From contig JAKCCV010000013.1 of assembly GCA_021838785.1 (NCBI GenBank), positions 42,846-106,845 of the forward strand: a stretch of 64,000 nt of DNA, in the 5' to 3' direction. Origin of the DNA: Acidobacteriota bacterium. GTDB taxonomy: Bacteria > Acidobacteriota > Terriglobia > UBA7540. The position numbers and the translations under genes were made by a program. Each line of letters starts with the position of its first letter. Position 1 is the stretch's first letter. Under the pieces are notes generated by a model. It was not told the DNA's origin, ran no database searches, and saw nothing but the letters and a program-made list of their open reading frames with translations. Shown one piece after another: positions 54,684 to 63,113 of the stretch.

Positions 54684-55712
54684 ATGAGCGAACATTTCTG
54701 GCTAGGGATGGCAATTATTGCCGCAAGCGGCGCGCTGAACGGCAGCTTTGCGGCGCCGATGAAGTCTTCTCGAAGCTGGAGGTGGGAAAACACCTGGCTG
54801 GTTTTTGCCGTCGTGGCGCTGCTCATCCTGCCGTGGGCACTGGCCATCAGATGGGTACCGCACCTCGTCGAGCTATATCGCAAATCGCCGGGCAGCGCCC
54901 TGGTTTATCCGCTCGCCTTTGGGTTCCTTTGGGGAATCGCGCAGGTGACGTTCGGCCTGGGCATCGAGGCCGTCGGCATGGCGCTGGCGTTCACGGTGGT
55001 CTCCGGGCTCGGCTGCCTTTTTGGCTCGTTGATTCCCCTGCTGGCGCTTCACCCGGGCGGGCTGTTGCAGCCGAAAGGTGTTCTGCTCTTGACCAGCATA
55101 CCGATTCTCATCGTCGGTCTAGTCCTTTACGCGAAGGCGGGACGAAGCAGGGAACGGGAACAGGCATCGAGCGACGCGCCCAAAAGCCGGCTGGGTTATA
55201 GTTTCGCCGCGGGGCTGGGAATCTGCATTTTCACGGGAATCGTGGGCTCGGCGTGGAATCTCGGCTTTGCTTTCAGCGGGAGGCTGCTCGAACTCAGCAA
55301 GACGCTAGGGGCAGGGCCGTTGGTTTCACCTTACGCGGTCTGGGCGCTGATTTTGAGTGCCGGTTTTATCCCTAATTTGGTTTATTGTGCTTGGCTGCTT
55401 TCGCGGAGCAGGTCGTGGGCTCTGTTCAAAGCTCCCGGTTCGCTGAGAGAGGCGCTGCTGGGCAGCGCAATGGGCTTGCTGTGGCTGTCGGGCATCGTCG
55501 GTTATGGTATTGGCGCGACGCTGGTCGGCAGCTACGGGACGTCGGTGGGCTTCGCGCTGTTCATTGCGGCGCAGATTCTCTGGTCGAACGCGCTCGGCGT
55601 TCTGACGGGCGAATGGAAAGCGACCTCGGCGCGAACCCGGCAGATTCTGATGGCGGCGGTGTTGGTCACGCTCATTGCGGTCGGTGTGCTCAATCTGGGC
55701 GGGCTGTTTTGA
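54684..55712 (+). CDS. RhaT-like sugar permease
   Basis: This is a 342-residue integral membrane protein with about ten helices and the L-rhamnose-proton symporter (RhaT) layout: AIIAASGALNGSFAAPMK at the N-terminus, WRWENTWLVFAVVALLILPW, GIAQVTFGLGIEAVGMALAF, and repeated internal EamA-like halves. RhaT family members move deoxy-sugars or other monosaccharides with protons. In this locus it may carry galactose or a related released sugar across the inner membrane, which is inference. It starts 50 bases after the alpha-galactosidase. Confidence 0.88.
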   Translation: MSEHFWLGMAIIAASGALNGSFAAPMKSSRSWRWENTWLVFAVVALLILPWALAIRWVPHLVELYRKSPGSALVYPLAFGFLWGIAQVTFGLGIEAVGMALAFTVVSGLGCLFGSLIPLLALHPGGLLQPKGVLLLTSIPILIVGLVLYAKAGRSREREQASSDAPKSRLGYSFAAGLGICIFTGIVGSAWNLGFAFSGRLLELSKTLGAGPLVSPYAVWALILSAGFIPNLVYCAWLLSRSRSWALFKAPGSLREALLGSAMGLLWLSGIVGYGIGATLVGSYGTSVGFALFIAAQILWSNALGVLTGEWKATSARTRQILMAAVLVTLIAVGVLNLGGLF

Positions 55713-55764
55713 AACACCGCAAGGATACTGAGCGCTGATGCGTAAATCGAGCAAGGAGGCACCG

Positions 55765-57774
55765 ATGATCAGGTCAGGCAAAAGCCAACGGCCGAGGATT
55801 CGTCGCTTAGGAAAACTGTTTTGCGTGTTGGGAATATCGGGCCTGCTGGCGGGGTGTCGCACCTCGCCACCCATCACTTCCACCACGACGATTCAACTGG
55901 ACGGGCGTGGCAAGGGGCGCATTTTCGATGGCATCGGAGGGGTAAGCGCAGGCGCCTCAACACGCCTGCTGGTGGACTACCCGAAGGCTCAACGGCGGCA
56001 GATTCTTGACTACCTTTTTAAGCCGGATTACGGAGCCTCGCTCCAGCACCTCAAGGTTGAGATCGGCGCCGACGTCAACTCGACCGACGGCTCCGAGCCG
56101 AGCTTTGCCCGCACCCGCGCGGAGATGGCCCACCCCAATTTTAATCGTGGCTACGAATGGTGGTTCATGGAAGAGGCTCAAAAGCGCAACCCCAATATCA
56201 TTCTCGACTCGCTCGCCTGGGGGGCGCCGGGCTGGATCGGCCATGGCCACTTCTACTCCCAGGACATGGCCGAGTACGTGGCCAAATTTATCGAAGGCGC
56301 CCAGTCGGTTCACCACCTCAACATGCGCTTTACGGGCATTTGGAATGAAACTCAGTATGAGCCCCAGTACGTGAAGCTGCTTCACCGCACGCTACTGGCG
56401 CACCGCCTCAAAACCCAGATTGTCTGCTGCGATTTGTACACGCAGGAGCATCCCTGGAGCATTGTGGATAAGCTGGCCCATGACGCACAGCTTGACAAGG
56501 CGGTGGACGTCATCGGCGTCCACAGCCCTAACGTAATCCAAGGCCGCACGACCCCCGAGGCAGCACTCAGGACGGGCAAGCCCTTGTGGGCGTCCGAAGA
56601 CGAATTCTTTTATTACACGAAGGGACTGTCTCGGAACTGGTCCCCGTATGCCGAATCGCTGGCGATGCTTTATAACTTAAACTACATCCGCGACCGCATT
56701 ACAGCCACGGAAATTTGGAGCCCCGTCACCTCTTACTACGATAATTTGGCGGCGCCAGATTCGGGTCTCATGCTGGCGAACACGCCGTGGTCGGGCCATT
56801 ACAAGGTTCTGCCCATGATCTGGGTGACGGCCCATACGACACAGTTTGCTCAACCCGGCTGGCAATATATCAATAGCGCTTGCGGATATCTTTCCGGAGG
56901 GGGAAGCTACGTCACGCTGAAATCACCCTCCGGCGGCAATTACAGCGTCATTATCGAAACGGTGAATGCCCACGGCCTCCAGCGAGCCCGCTTTAGCCTT
57001 TCGGGAGGGCTTTCGCAAGGCACGGTGCACGTTTGGGAAACGAACGCCCACAAGGCGTTTGAGCACGTCGCGGACGTCACCCCACACAACGGCTCTTTTA
57101 GCCTGACCCTTGATCCCAACTCCGTGTATTCTCTCACCACGACCACCGGGCAGAGGAAGGGCACCGCCGTGCCGCCACCCTCCAAGCCGTTTCCGTTTCC
57201 GTACACGGAAAACTTTGAGACAACCCCTTTGGGTGGCTCGCCGCGCTACTTTGCCGACCAGGATGGAGCGTTCGAGGTTCATCGGTGTTCCGGCCGGCCC
57301 GGCCGTTGCCTGCGTCAGGTCATTACCCGTAAGCCGATCCCTTGGGGACCTCTTCCGGACCCCTACACTTATCTCGGCAGTGAGCATTGGCAGGACTATC
57401 GGGTGAGTGCCGATGTTTTGTTGCAAGGCCCGGGCGACGCCACGCTGCTCGGCCGGATTGACGATGCCGACGTTTTCAAAGCTCCCAAGGCTCGCTTTCC
57501 GAGTTGCTACGTGCTGATCGTCAACAGCGACGGCCAGTGGGAACTTGACAGCACCCAGTATAAATTGCCCACCGCTAAGCTGGCCTCGGGCAAGGTCTCT
57601 TCGGTTCGGGGAAAATGGCACCATCTGGAGTTACGCTTCCATGGATCGTCTATCACCGCTTCGATGGATGGCCACGTCTTGGCGCGCGTCACCAATGCGA
57701 GCCACACGCACGGCATGGCGGGGGTAGGATCGGGTTGGAACGTCGCGGAATTTGACAACTTTGCGGTGCGATAA
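55765..57774 (+). CDS. Glycoside hydrolase family 59 galactocerebrosidase-like lipoprotein
   Basis: This is a 669-residue protein with a lipoprotein signal (FCVLGISGLLAGCRTS) whose lipobox is LAGC. The GH59 N-terminal strands FDGIGGVSAGASTRLLVDYP and LQHLKVEIGADVNSTDGSEP are characteristic of animal GALC and bacterial relatives. The acid/base Glu is in FTGIWNETQYEP and the nucleophile in LWASEDEFFYY. A beta-sandwich and a C-terminal lectin-like domain (about 490-669) complete the GALC layout, and length equals that of GALC-type proteins. GH59 enzymes remove beta-galactose from galactosylceramide or related beta-galactosides. The ATG at 55765 follows AAGGAGG. Confidence 0.92.
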   Translation: MIRSGKSQRPRIRRLGKLFCVLGISGLLAGCRTSPPITSTTTIQLDGRGKGRIFDGIGGVSAGASTRLLVDYPKAQRRQILDYLFKPDYGASLQHLKVEIGADVNSTDGSEPSFARTRAEMAHPNFNRGYEWWFMEEAQKRNPNIILDSLAWGAPGWIGHGHFYSQDMAEYVAKFIEGAQSVHHLNMRFTGIWNETQYEPQYVKLLHRTLLAHRLKTQIVCCDLYTQEHPWSIVDKLAHDAQLDKAVDVIGVHSPNVIQGRTTPEAALRTGKPLWASEDEFFYYTKGLSRNWSPYAESLAMLYNLNYIRDRITATEIWSPVTSYYDNLAAPDSGLMLANTPWSGHYKVLPMIWVTAHTTQFAQPGWQYINSACGYLSGGGSYVTLKSPSGGNYSVIIETVNAHGLQRARFSLSGGLSQGTVHVWETNAHKAFEHVADVTPHNGSFSLTLDPNSVYSLTTTTGQRKGTAVPPPSKPFPFPYTENFETTPLGGSPRYFADQDGAFEVHRCSGRPGRCLRQVITRKPIPWGPLPDPYTYLGSEHWQDYRVSADVLLQGPGDATLLGRIDDADVFKAPKARFPSCYVLIVNSDGQWELDSTQYKLPTAKLASGKVSSVRGKWHHLELRFHGSSITASMDGHVLARVTNASHTHGMAGVGSGWNVAEFDNFAVR

Positions 57775-57869
57775 ATCGAAAAGTTCGGACCATGCCGTGG
57801 GACCCTGCACGTTAGCGTTTGGGATTCGGCGACGCGATGGCGCCGGGGAATGAAATCGAGAGGAAGAAT

Positions 57870-58655
57870 ATGCCAACCTTTGCGAGTGATTGCCTCAAAG
57901 ATCGAACCGTTCTCATCACGGGAGGGCTCGGCGCCATTGGTCAAGTGGTGGTGGGACGCTTGCTCGCGCACTCGGCGCGCGTGGCCGTCAACGATATCCT
58001 CAATGAGGAGACCGCGCGGCAAATCTTTGATCAGCAAAAATGGCCCGTGGATCGCGCCCGATACGTGCGCGCCGATGTTACCCAAGCTCGCGAAGCGCAG
58101 CGCCTGGTCCAAGAAACCATCACTGCCTTCGGTCGGCTTGACGTGGCGCTTTGTCACGCCGGCATGGCCCACACCAGCTCCATTCTGGATTATCCCGAAG
58201 CCGAATGGGACAAAATCCTAGCTGTCAATTTGAAGAGCGCCTTCCTGGTTGCGCAGGCGGCCGCCCGTTCCATGGTGAAGCACGGGGTCAAAGGCAAGAT
58301 TATTTTCACTTCCTCCTGGGTGCAGGACGTGCCTTGGCCCGACATCACGCCTTACAATGTGACCAAGAGCGGAATGAAGATGCTCATGCGCGGGATGGCG
58401 CGGGAGTTGGCGGCGCATGGCATCCGGGTGAATGCGGTGGCGCCGGGCATTGTCGGCGTGGGCATGGCCAAGCGCCAATGGGACACGGAGCCGGATTACC
58501 GCCGGCGGGCGGAAAAGGCGATTCCGCTCGGTTACCTTCAACCGCCGGAATCGGTGGCCGACGCGATGGTGTTTCTTTCCTCGGACGCTGCCGACTACAT
58601 AACCGGAGTGACCCTGCTGGTGGACGGAGGCGCGAGCCTCTATCCGATGGATTGA
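57870..58655 (+). CDS. SDR-family dehydrogenase
   Basis: This is a 261-residue short-chain dehydrogenase. The nucleotide site is LITGGLGAIGQVVV, then ALCHAGMAH, SSWVQDVPW and the catalytic pair in YNVTKSG, followed by VNAVAPGIV. Unlike the SDR at 2299, the Tyr-x-x-x-Lys is intact. GAGGAAG precedes the ATG. It lies 4 bases before the galactonate-type dehydratase, so a role as galactose 1-dehydrogenase or another sugar oxidoreductase in the same pathway is plausible, though sequence alone does not fix the substrate. Confidence 0.85.
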   Translation: MPTFASDCLKDRTVLITGGLGAIGQVVVGRLLAHSARVAVNDILNEETARQIFDQQKWPVDRARYVRADVTQAREAQRLVQETITAFGRLDVALCHAGMAHTSSILDYPEAEWDKILAVNLKSAFLVAQAAARSMVKHGVKGKIIFTSSWVQDVPWPDITPYNVTKSGMKMLMRGMARELAAHGIRVNAVAPGIVGVGMAKRQWDTEPDYRRRAEKAIPLGYLQPPESVADAMVFLSSDAADYITGVTLLVDGGASLYPMD

Positions 58656-58659
58656 GGAA

Positions 58660-59829
58660 ATGAAAATCACCGCGATCAAGACGCTGGCCGTGAACGCCGA
58701 GATGCGGAACTGGGTTTTTGTGAAAGTCGAAACCGACCAGGCGGGTCTTGTCGGTTGGGGCGAGGCTTCGCTCGAGTGGAAAACCCGCGCCGTGGTTGGC
58801 GCGATCGAAGACCTCGCGCCGATAGTGATCGGCGAAGATCCGACGCGCATCGAGCACCTTTATCAGAAGCTTTACCGCCAATCGTTCTGGCGCCTGGGCG
58901 TGATTGGAATGAGCGCCATCAGCGGCATCGAGCAGGCGTGCTGGGACATTTTGGGCAAATCGCTGGGCCGGCCGGTTTACAAGCTGCTGGGCGGCGAGGT
59001 GCGGGACCGCGTCCGCATGTACACGCATCTGGGCGGCGGAGCGATGAAGGCGGTTTATGAGACGTTCGATCCCGCCCCGCTGGTTGATCTTGCCCAGCAG
59101 GTGATCGCCCGCGGGTACACGGCCGTGAAAGTGGTTTGCGTGCCGTATTCGGAGCCGCTGATGGGAGCAAGGGTCGTCAAAAAGTTTGCGCAGGCCATCG
59201 AGAAGCTGCGCCGGGCAATCGGCGACGCGGTGGACTTGATGATTGATTTTCACGGCCGGACCTACCCCGCCGTCGCCATCGAGTACATCCGGGCCATCGA
59301 GGAATTCCACCCGTATTTCTGCGAGGAGCCGGTCCCGCCGGAAAACGTCGCGGCGCTGCGGCAAGTGCGCGAGGCCGTGCGCGTCCCGATTGCCACCGGC
59401 GAGCGGCTGGTGACGCGCCACCAGTTCCGCCCCCTTTTCGAGCAGCAGGCCTGCCACGTGGTCCAGCCGGACCTGTGCCACTGCGGGGGTCTGCTCGAAG
59501 GGAAAAAGATCGCCGCGATGGCCGAGGCTTATTACATGGGCGTCGCGCCGCACAATCCGCTCGGGCCCATTGCCAACGCAGCCGCGCTCCACTTTGGCCT
59601 TTCGACACCGAATTTTCTGATTCAGGAAGACATGCTGACGGACGTGCCGTGGCGCTGGGAGGTCGTCGAGCATTCGCTCGAGACGCGCGACGGGTATTGG
59701 CTCAAGACTGAACGGCCGGGCCTCGGCATCGAGGTCAACGAGAAGGAAGCCGCCCGCCACCCCTTCCAACAAGAAGCGTTCCCCACGCTTTCTCTCCGAG
59801 CCCCGGATGGCGCTGTCCTCGATTGGTGA
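58660..59829 (+). CDS. Galactonate-dehydratase-like enolase-superfamily protein
   Basis: This is a 389-residue protein of the mandelate racemase/muconate lactonizing enzyme group. The metal ligands are Asp in LMIDFHGRTYP (near residue 196), Glu in CEEPVPPENV and Glu in IATGERLVTR; the DFHGR His and VAPHNPLGPI His are the acid/base residues of D-galactonate (DgoD-type) dehydratases. It should convert a sugar acid to the 2-keto-3-deoxy acid, following an oxidative galactose pathway with the upstream dehydrogenase. A lactonase and 2-keto-3-deoxygalactonate kinase or aldolase are not in the window. Confidence 0.87.
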   Translation: MKITAIKTLAVNAEMRNWVFVKVETDQAGLVGWGEASLEWKTRAVVGAIEDLAPIVIGEDPTRIEHLYQKLYRQSFWRLGVIGMSAISGIEQACWDILGKSLGRPVYKLLGGEVRDRVRMYTHLGGGAMKAVYETFDPAPLVDLAQQVIARGYTAVKVVCVPYSEPLMGARVVKKFAQAIEKLRRAIGDAVDLMIDFHGRTYPAVAIEYIRAIEEFHPYFCEEPVPPENVAALRQVREAVRVPIATGERLVTRHQFRPLFEQQACHVVQPDLCHCGGLLEGKKIAAMAEAYYMGVAPHNPLGPIANAAALHFGLSTPNFLIQEDMLTDVPWRWEVVEHSLETRDGYWLKTERPGLGIEVNEKEAARHPFQQEAFPTLSLRAPDGAVLDW

Positions 59830-59892
59830 ACGGACCATGGCCTGCCTGAGGTGGTTGGGACCTGGCGCAATTTACCGCCCCATCTTCGGCCG

Positions 59893-60162
59893 TCAGACTG
59901 ATCTTCCTTTCATGGGTAGGCAAGATTCTCTATTGAAGTGGTTGACGTAGATTCGGCCCTGGGGTTCGCCTCCTGACTCGAGCGCCGGAAGGCTGACGCC
60001 CAGGGCCTGAAAAATTTCTCGTTGACAAGTGTCCGGCGACGGAAGTTTGGTGACGACGGTTTCTTCATCGCCCCGATAACCCAGCACACACAGACGCGTC
60101 AAAACCAGGAAGGCATCCGGCCCGGTGAGGGCACCGGCCTGAGCCGCAGAGGAGTAGCGCAA
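59893..60162 (-). CDS. Doubtful small frame, possibly tail of a disrupted gene
   Basis: An 89-residue frame whose middle is protein-like (DAFLVLTRLCVLGYRGDEET), but whose first residues come from the repeat zone and overlap the preceding gene. It may be the detached C-terminal part of the gene ending at 60099, or spurious. No family recognised. Confidence 0.25.
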   Translation of the reverse strand: MRYSSAAQAGALTGPDAFLVLTRLCVLGYRGDEETVVTKLPSPDTCQREIFQALGVSLPALESGGEPQGRIYVNHFNRESCLPMKGRSV

Positions 60163-60461
60163 AAGTAGCCGCAGTTTGGCTTCCTTTGCGGCTCTTGGCC
60201 TGGGATTCGCGGCGGCCTCGCCGGAAGCCTGCCCGAGCTTTCATTCCAGGGCCACGCCGTTGCAGCGTTGGTGTTCATGCGAGCCGCGATGGTCAATCTG
60301 CCTTCCGCGCCCGCCAGCTCAAGAGCCGTGCTCTCGTGCAGGAACACGAGCCCATTCCCGTAGGGCGAGTTCCCGTAAACCAGATTACGCTCTTCCGGCC
60401 TGTCGCTTTGTTGGCGGTCGTTTGCAAGGACATCCATAGCTGCCTCCGCGTGACTACGCAC
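60099..60461 (-). CDS. Small unrecognised protein whose tail is encoded by the dispersed repeat
   Basis: A 120-residue frame starting with GTG at 60461 inside the end of the upstream gene; GGGAGG is 6 bases before it, so translation looks real and coupled. The first 75 residues are protein-like (NLVYGNSPYGNGLVFLHEST, ALELAGAEGRLTIAARM). The last part (RIPGQEPQRKPNCGYFCATP) is encoded by the repeat that also occurs at 22.7 kb, so the original C-terminus was probably lost by insertion of the repeat. Unknown function. Confidence 0.5.
   Translation of the reverse strand: MRSHAEAAMDVLANDRQQSDRPEERNLVYGNSPYGNGLVFLHESTALELAGAEGRLTIAARMNTNAATAWPWNESSGRLPARPPRIPGQEPQRKPNCGYFCATPLRLRPVPSPGRMPSWF
60154..60216 (+). 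repeat. Dispersed 63-bp repeat, copy 2
   Basis: Inverted relative to copy 1 at 22689-22751 and almost identical through GTTTGGCTTCCTTTGCGG and CTCTTGGC. Here it overlaps the end of a small minus-strand gene. Confidence 0.8.
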
Positions 60462-61329
60462 GATATTCCTCCCTGTTTCCATAATCCAGCAGAACGCAAT
60501 CGCGCTTTTTGACCGGCCACTTGCCGCCTTCGCCGTCGCGGAACCGGTAGCTGTCAGGCAAGCAGCACAACGACCCGGGATGATAGTTTACGGAGACGGC
60601 CTTGCCCGCCCACTTCAGGGCGACTTCCGGAGGAATATCCTGAGCGACAAGCACGTCGTAATCGGGCAGCCTGATTCTTCGCCTGCGCCAATCGTGAGGG
60701 ATTCGCCACACCGTGCCGGTGCTATCTCGCCAGAGCACCTTGATTGGCCGGCGCGCGGCGACATGGACTTCGACGACCGTAGGCATGCCTCCCGCTTTCG
60801 CCGCCTCCATGAAGTCAATGTTGATTTCCTCCAAGTCCCAATGGGAAGGCAAATGGAGTTCCTCCTGCCATGTGGCCGCACGGGCCGCGCGAGAGGTAAT
60901 CTCCGGCCGGTCGGGATGAAAGGGCCAGTTCATCCAGCGTCGTGGAAGGCGCCATTTTTTGCCGTCTGCGTCAGCAAACAACAGGCGCACGGGTTGATAG
61001 GCATTCCAGTAATTTCCTTCCTCGTCGCGCACAACAGATATGTCCCTCTCCAGTTGAATGCGACGCGTGCATGCCTGCTCTTCCGGAAGGATTTCGACCG
61101 TCACCCTTTTGCCGGCAAGAGACGCCGCGAGCTTCGGCGGAAGATTCGCTTCCTCCAGCAGAAAAGGCTCGGATGGAAACAGAAAGTTGGGCTGCGTGGG
61201 GATGCTCCCCCACACCATGTTTTTCCCGGTGGTCAGTTGGGCGCAGCAAAAAAGTGTCTTGGCCACCTCTCGTTTTTTGCCCGCCCTGGGACCGCTTGCC
61301 GGCGATGTGCCAGGTTTTCTCGATTTCAT
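60454..61329 (-). CDS. Unrecognised protein with internal duplication
   Basis: This is a 291-residue cytoplasmic protein. Two similar halves are visible: LPPKLAASLAGKRVTVEILP and then KKWRLPRRWMNW in the first, and IPPEVALKWAGKAVSVNYHP with TVWRIPHDWRRR in the second; both contain a W-R-L/I-P-x-x-W element. No family is recognised. The ATG overlaps the previous stop as ATGA and AAAGGGGGCAGCA provides a site, so it belongs to an operon with the frames on either side. Function unknown. Confidence 0.7.
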   Translation of the reverse strand: MKSRKPGTSPASGPRAGKKREVAKTLFCCAQLTTGKNMVWGSIPTQPNFLFPSEPFLLEEANLPPKLAASLAGKRVTVEILPEEQACTRRIQLERDISVVRDEEGNYWNAYQPVRLLFADADGKKWRLPRRWMNWPFHPDRPEITSRAARAATWQEELHLPSHWDLEEINIDFMEAAKAGGMPTVVEVHVAARRPIKVLWRDSTGTVWRIPHDWRRRRIRLPDYDVLVAQDIPPEVALKWAGKAVSVNYHPGSLCCLPDSYRFRDGEGGKWPVKKRDCVLLDYGNREEYRA

Positions 61330-61905
61330 TGCTGCCCCCTTTCGAGGTTCTCGAGGCTCGTGGGATTCTTGTAAACTCGGCCCTTAAAGAATCTGGCGAT
61401 CTCGAGCGGGTGAGATTCTCCGGCGCCATTGACCGCCCGGTAGAGCGAGATTCCCCAGTAGCCCCAGTTGAAGATTGAGCCCATGGCAACGGCGTGAAAG
61501 TCAAAACGCGCTCTGACGTGCTGGTATCGGGAATCGGAGATAGGCGAGATTATTCCCGGCGTTCCCGAGCCGAGCCACACATAGCGATGACCGTCTTCGG
61601 CTCGCCTCGATATCTCGTCCAAGGGAAGTTCGACAATACGGGACACCCGATCGTCAAAGTCCGGGTAGAGTTCGGTGGTGAGAGAGTAGTCCTTAATGGG
61701 TTTTGATGAAATACTTGCGGATGCTCTCGTCGGCCACGATGATCCGGTCGCGCATCCAAGGGCTTTCCTCGAGATTCTGATAGTCAATCAGAAAGTAGTT
61801 CTTGGCATTCGTGTGCTTCTTGTGTTCATTCTCCCAATCCTCCAGCCAGTTCGCGGCAGTGTTCGCTGCCTTCTGGGAAGGTTTGGGTTCGCCTGCGCTT
61901 TCCAT
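61326..61905 (-). pseudogene. Unrecognised gene split by an apparent +1 frameshift
   Basis: Two overlapping frames read like one protein of about 190 residues. The first (61905 to a TAA at 61693) starts after GAGGAGGCAAGGAA with MESAGEPKPSQKAANTAANW and ends ESIRKYFIKTH. The second continues from about there as KDYSLTTELYPDFDDRVSRI and ends at 61326 (PTSLENLERGQQ), but has no start of its own except far inside the first frame. Skipping one base at CAT-TAA-G joins them. It may be a mutation, a sequencing error or a programmed shift at a stop. No family recognised. Confidence 0.6.
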
Positions 61906-61981
61906 TTCCTTGCCTCCTCTATCGCGCGCGCTGCTTATCGCAACCTCCAGCTACGCCCTTAAAGTAGGCATGAGGGGCCGG

Positions 61982-62014
61982 AAAATAAAAAAACCGCCCG
62001 ACATCAGGGCGGTT
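61982..62014 (-). terminator. Intrinsic terminator
   Basis: AACCGCCC, a 7-base loop, GGGCGGTT and a T-run of seven then TATTTT on the minus strand. It lies 76 bases before the start at 61905, in the same direction. Confidence 0.9.
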
Positions 62015-62130
62015 AATCTCCGGGGAGACTCGCGTTCGGAACTTGCGTTCCGCGCATCGAGCGTTTTCTCCACTCAAGGCACCGTAGCGTTTCCCAGCCC
62101 GGTTGCCGGATTCAGCCCGTAAGCTGAACC
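61982..62130 (-). ncRNA. Structured RNA candidate ending in an intrinsic terminator
   Basis: On the minus strand, three stems precede a terminator: TTCAGC/GCTGAA (62111-62128), CCGG-CAA-CCGG (62099-62109) and CGGAAC-GCAA-GTTCCG (62037-62052), the last with a GNRA-type loop and a GCG/CGC extension. The region is not convincingly protein-coding. The 5' end is unknown; the stretch up to 62533 holds nothing else I can support. It could be a free small RNA or a leader that attenuates the operon at 61905. Confidence 0.5.
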
Positions 62131-62533
62131 ACTCCTGATGCTCAATGTGAGTATCCACAGTGCAGATGCACTTGCCAAGCGATTTGTGAAGCACGTTGGC
62201 CCCCATGCTCAAGTAGTTAAAGTGATGAATATCATCAGGGGAACCTCGGGGACGTGGCTGTCCCCCTATAGCTTGAGGAAACGCGGGTCTCGTTCGGAGA
62301 AACAATGAAAGAAATCTTGAAGCAGGTCGAATGGTGGTTGGAGGAAACAGCGATAAGCTTGGCGGCCTGGGAAAACATTTTTAATGAGCAAAGGGTCCCA
62401 GCACCCGGCAAACTGCGTCCGGCACATCTTCCGGGTGGAAAACTTTGGACTTTGGGACCGAGGAGGAAAGCGCCTGCAACACCGCCGTATCGGTCAGGCA
62501 GAGAAGAATCACAGTCCGGCGTGCCGAGGGCCC

Positions 62534-63085
62534 TCAGAAAGTGGGTGGATGGTTATAGTGTGCAAGGTTTACCTTGACCCATGCGCCCTTGATGATTTCG
62601 GCACGGATGGTTCGGGCGTTTACGCCTCGCATGGTTTGCTGGTAGGCAAAGATGGCTTCCTTCAAGCAGGTTTGGCAATCCGCCGCGTGCTTATCGGGCC
62701 GCGTGAAGCAATCGAGCAGGCAGGTGTGGCCTAAACTCCTGCTGCACCAGCAATAGCAAGGCTGCTGATAAAGCACAGGCCGGATGCGCGCCGCCATTCG
62801 ATAGGCATTTTCAGCCCAAGGATTCCCAACAAATTCTTGCCAGGGCAGCACGGGCGGCAAAGGCTTCCGAGGAGGATGCGCATGGTAGGGCGGCACTTGG
62901 GTCACCGCCGGTGGCCGGTTCGGCGAAGATTGGCTGGGCAAGGCGCGACCCAATGCGAAAAGCGTCACTAGCATGACCGCGGCAACGCGATAAGCCCCTG
63001 CCCGCTGCGGTTTCCAATTTTCTTTTCGCCACACCACCGGGTCGAATCCTCCCATTTTCTGCCAGCTTAACACAGGCTTGACCAT
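62534..63085 (-). CDS. PCYCGC-motif cysteine-rich exported protein
   Basis: This is a 183-residue protein with one membrane/signal segment (AAVMLVTLFALGRALPS), a Pro-rich stretch, and a C-terminal domain with QQPCYCWCSRSLGHTCLLDC, then HAADCQTCLKEAIFAYQ and IRAEIIKGAW. This matches the PCYCGC (CYCxC) family, exported proteins with a conserved cysteine cluster that probably binds metal or is redox-active; no function is established. It may start at 63085 or at an ATG 30 bases later. It is upstream, on the same strand, of the structured RNA. Confidence 0.85.
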   Translation of the reverse strand: MVKPVLSWQKMGGFDPVVWRKENWKPQRAGAYRVAAVMLVTLFALGRALPSQSSPNRPPAVTQVPPYHAHPPRKPLPPVLPWQEFVGNPWAENAYRMAARIRPVLYQQPCYCWCSRSLGHTCLLDCFTRPDKHAADCQTCLKEAIFAYQQTMRGVNARTIRAEIIKGAWVKVNLAHYNHPPTF

Positions 63086-63113
63086 CGCGGCTCAGACAAT
63101 TCAAGCGGCCTGA

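Noticed and set aside
58384..59838. Long minus-strand open frame of 484 codons
   Set aside because: It lies antisense to the SDR and galactonate-type dehydratase, which carry clear motifs. The frame is a product of GC-rich codon bias.
60010..60027. AAAAATTTCTCGTTGACA, similar to the receptor promoter block
   Set aside because: No -10 box at proper spacing and one inserted base; probably chance.
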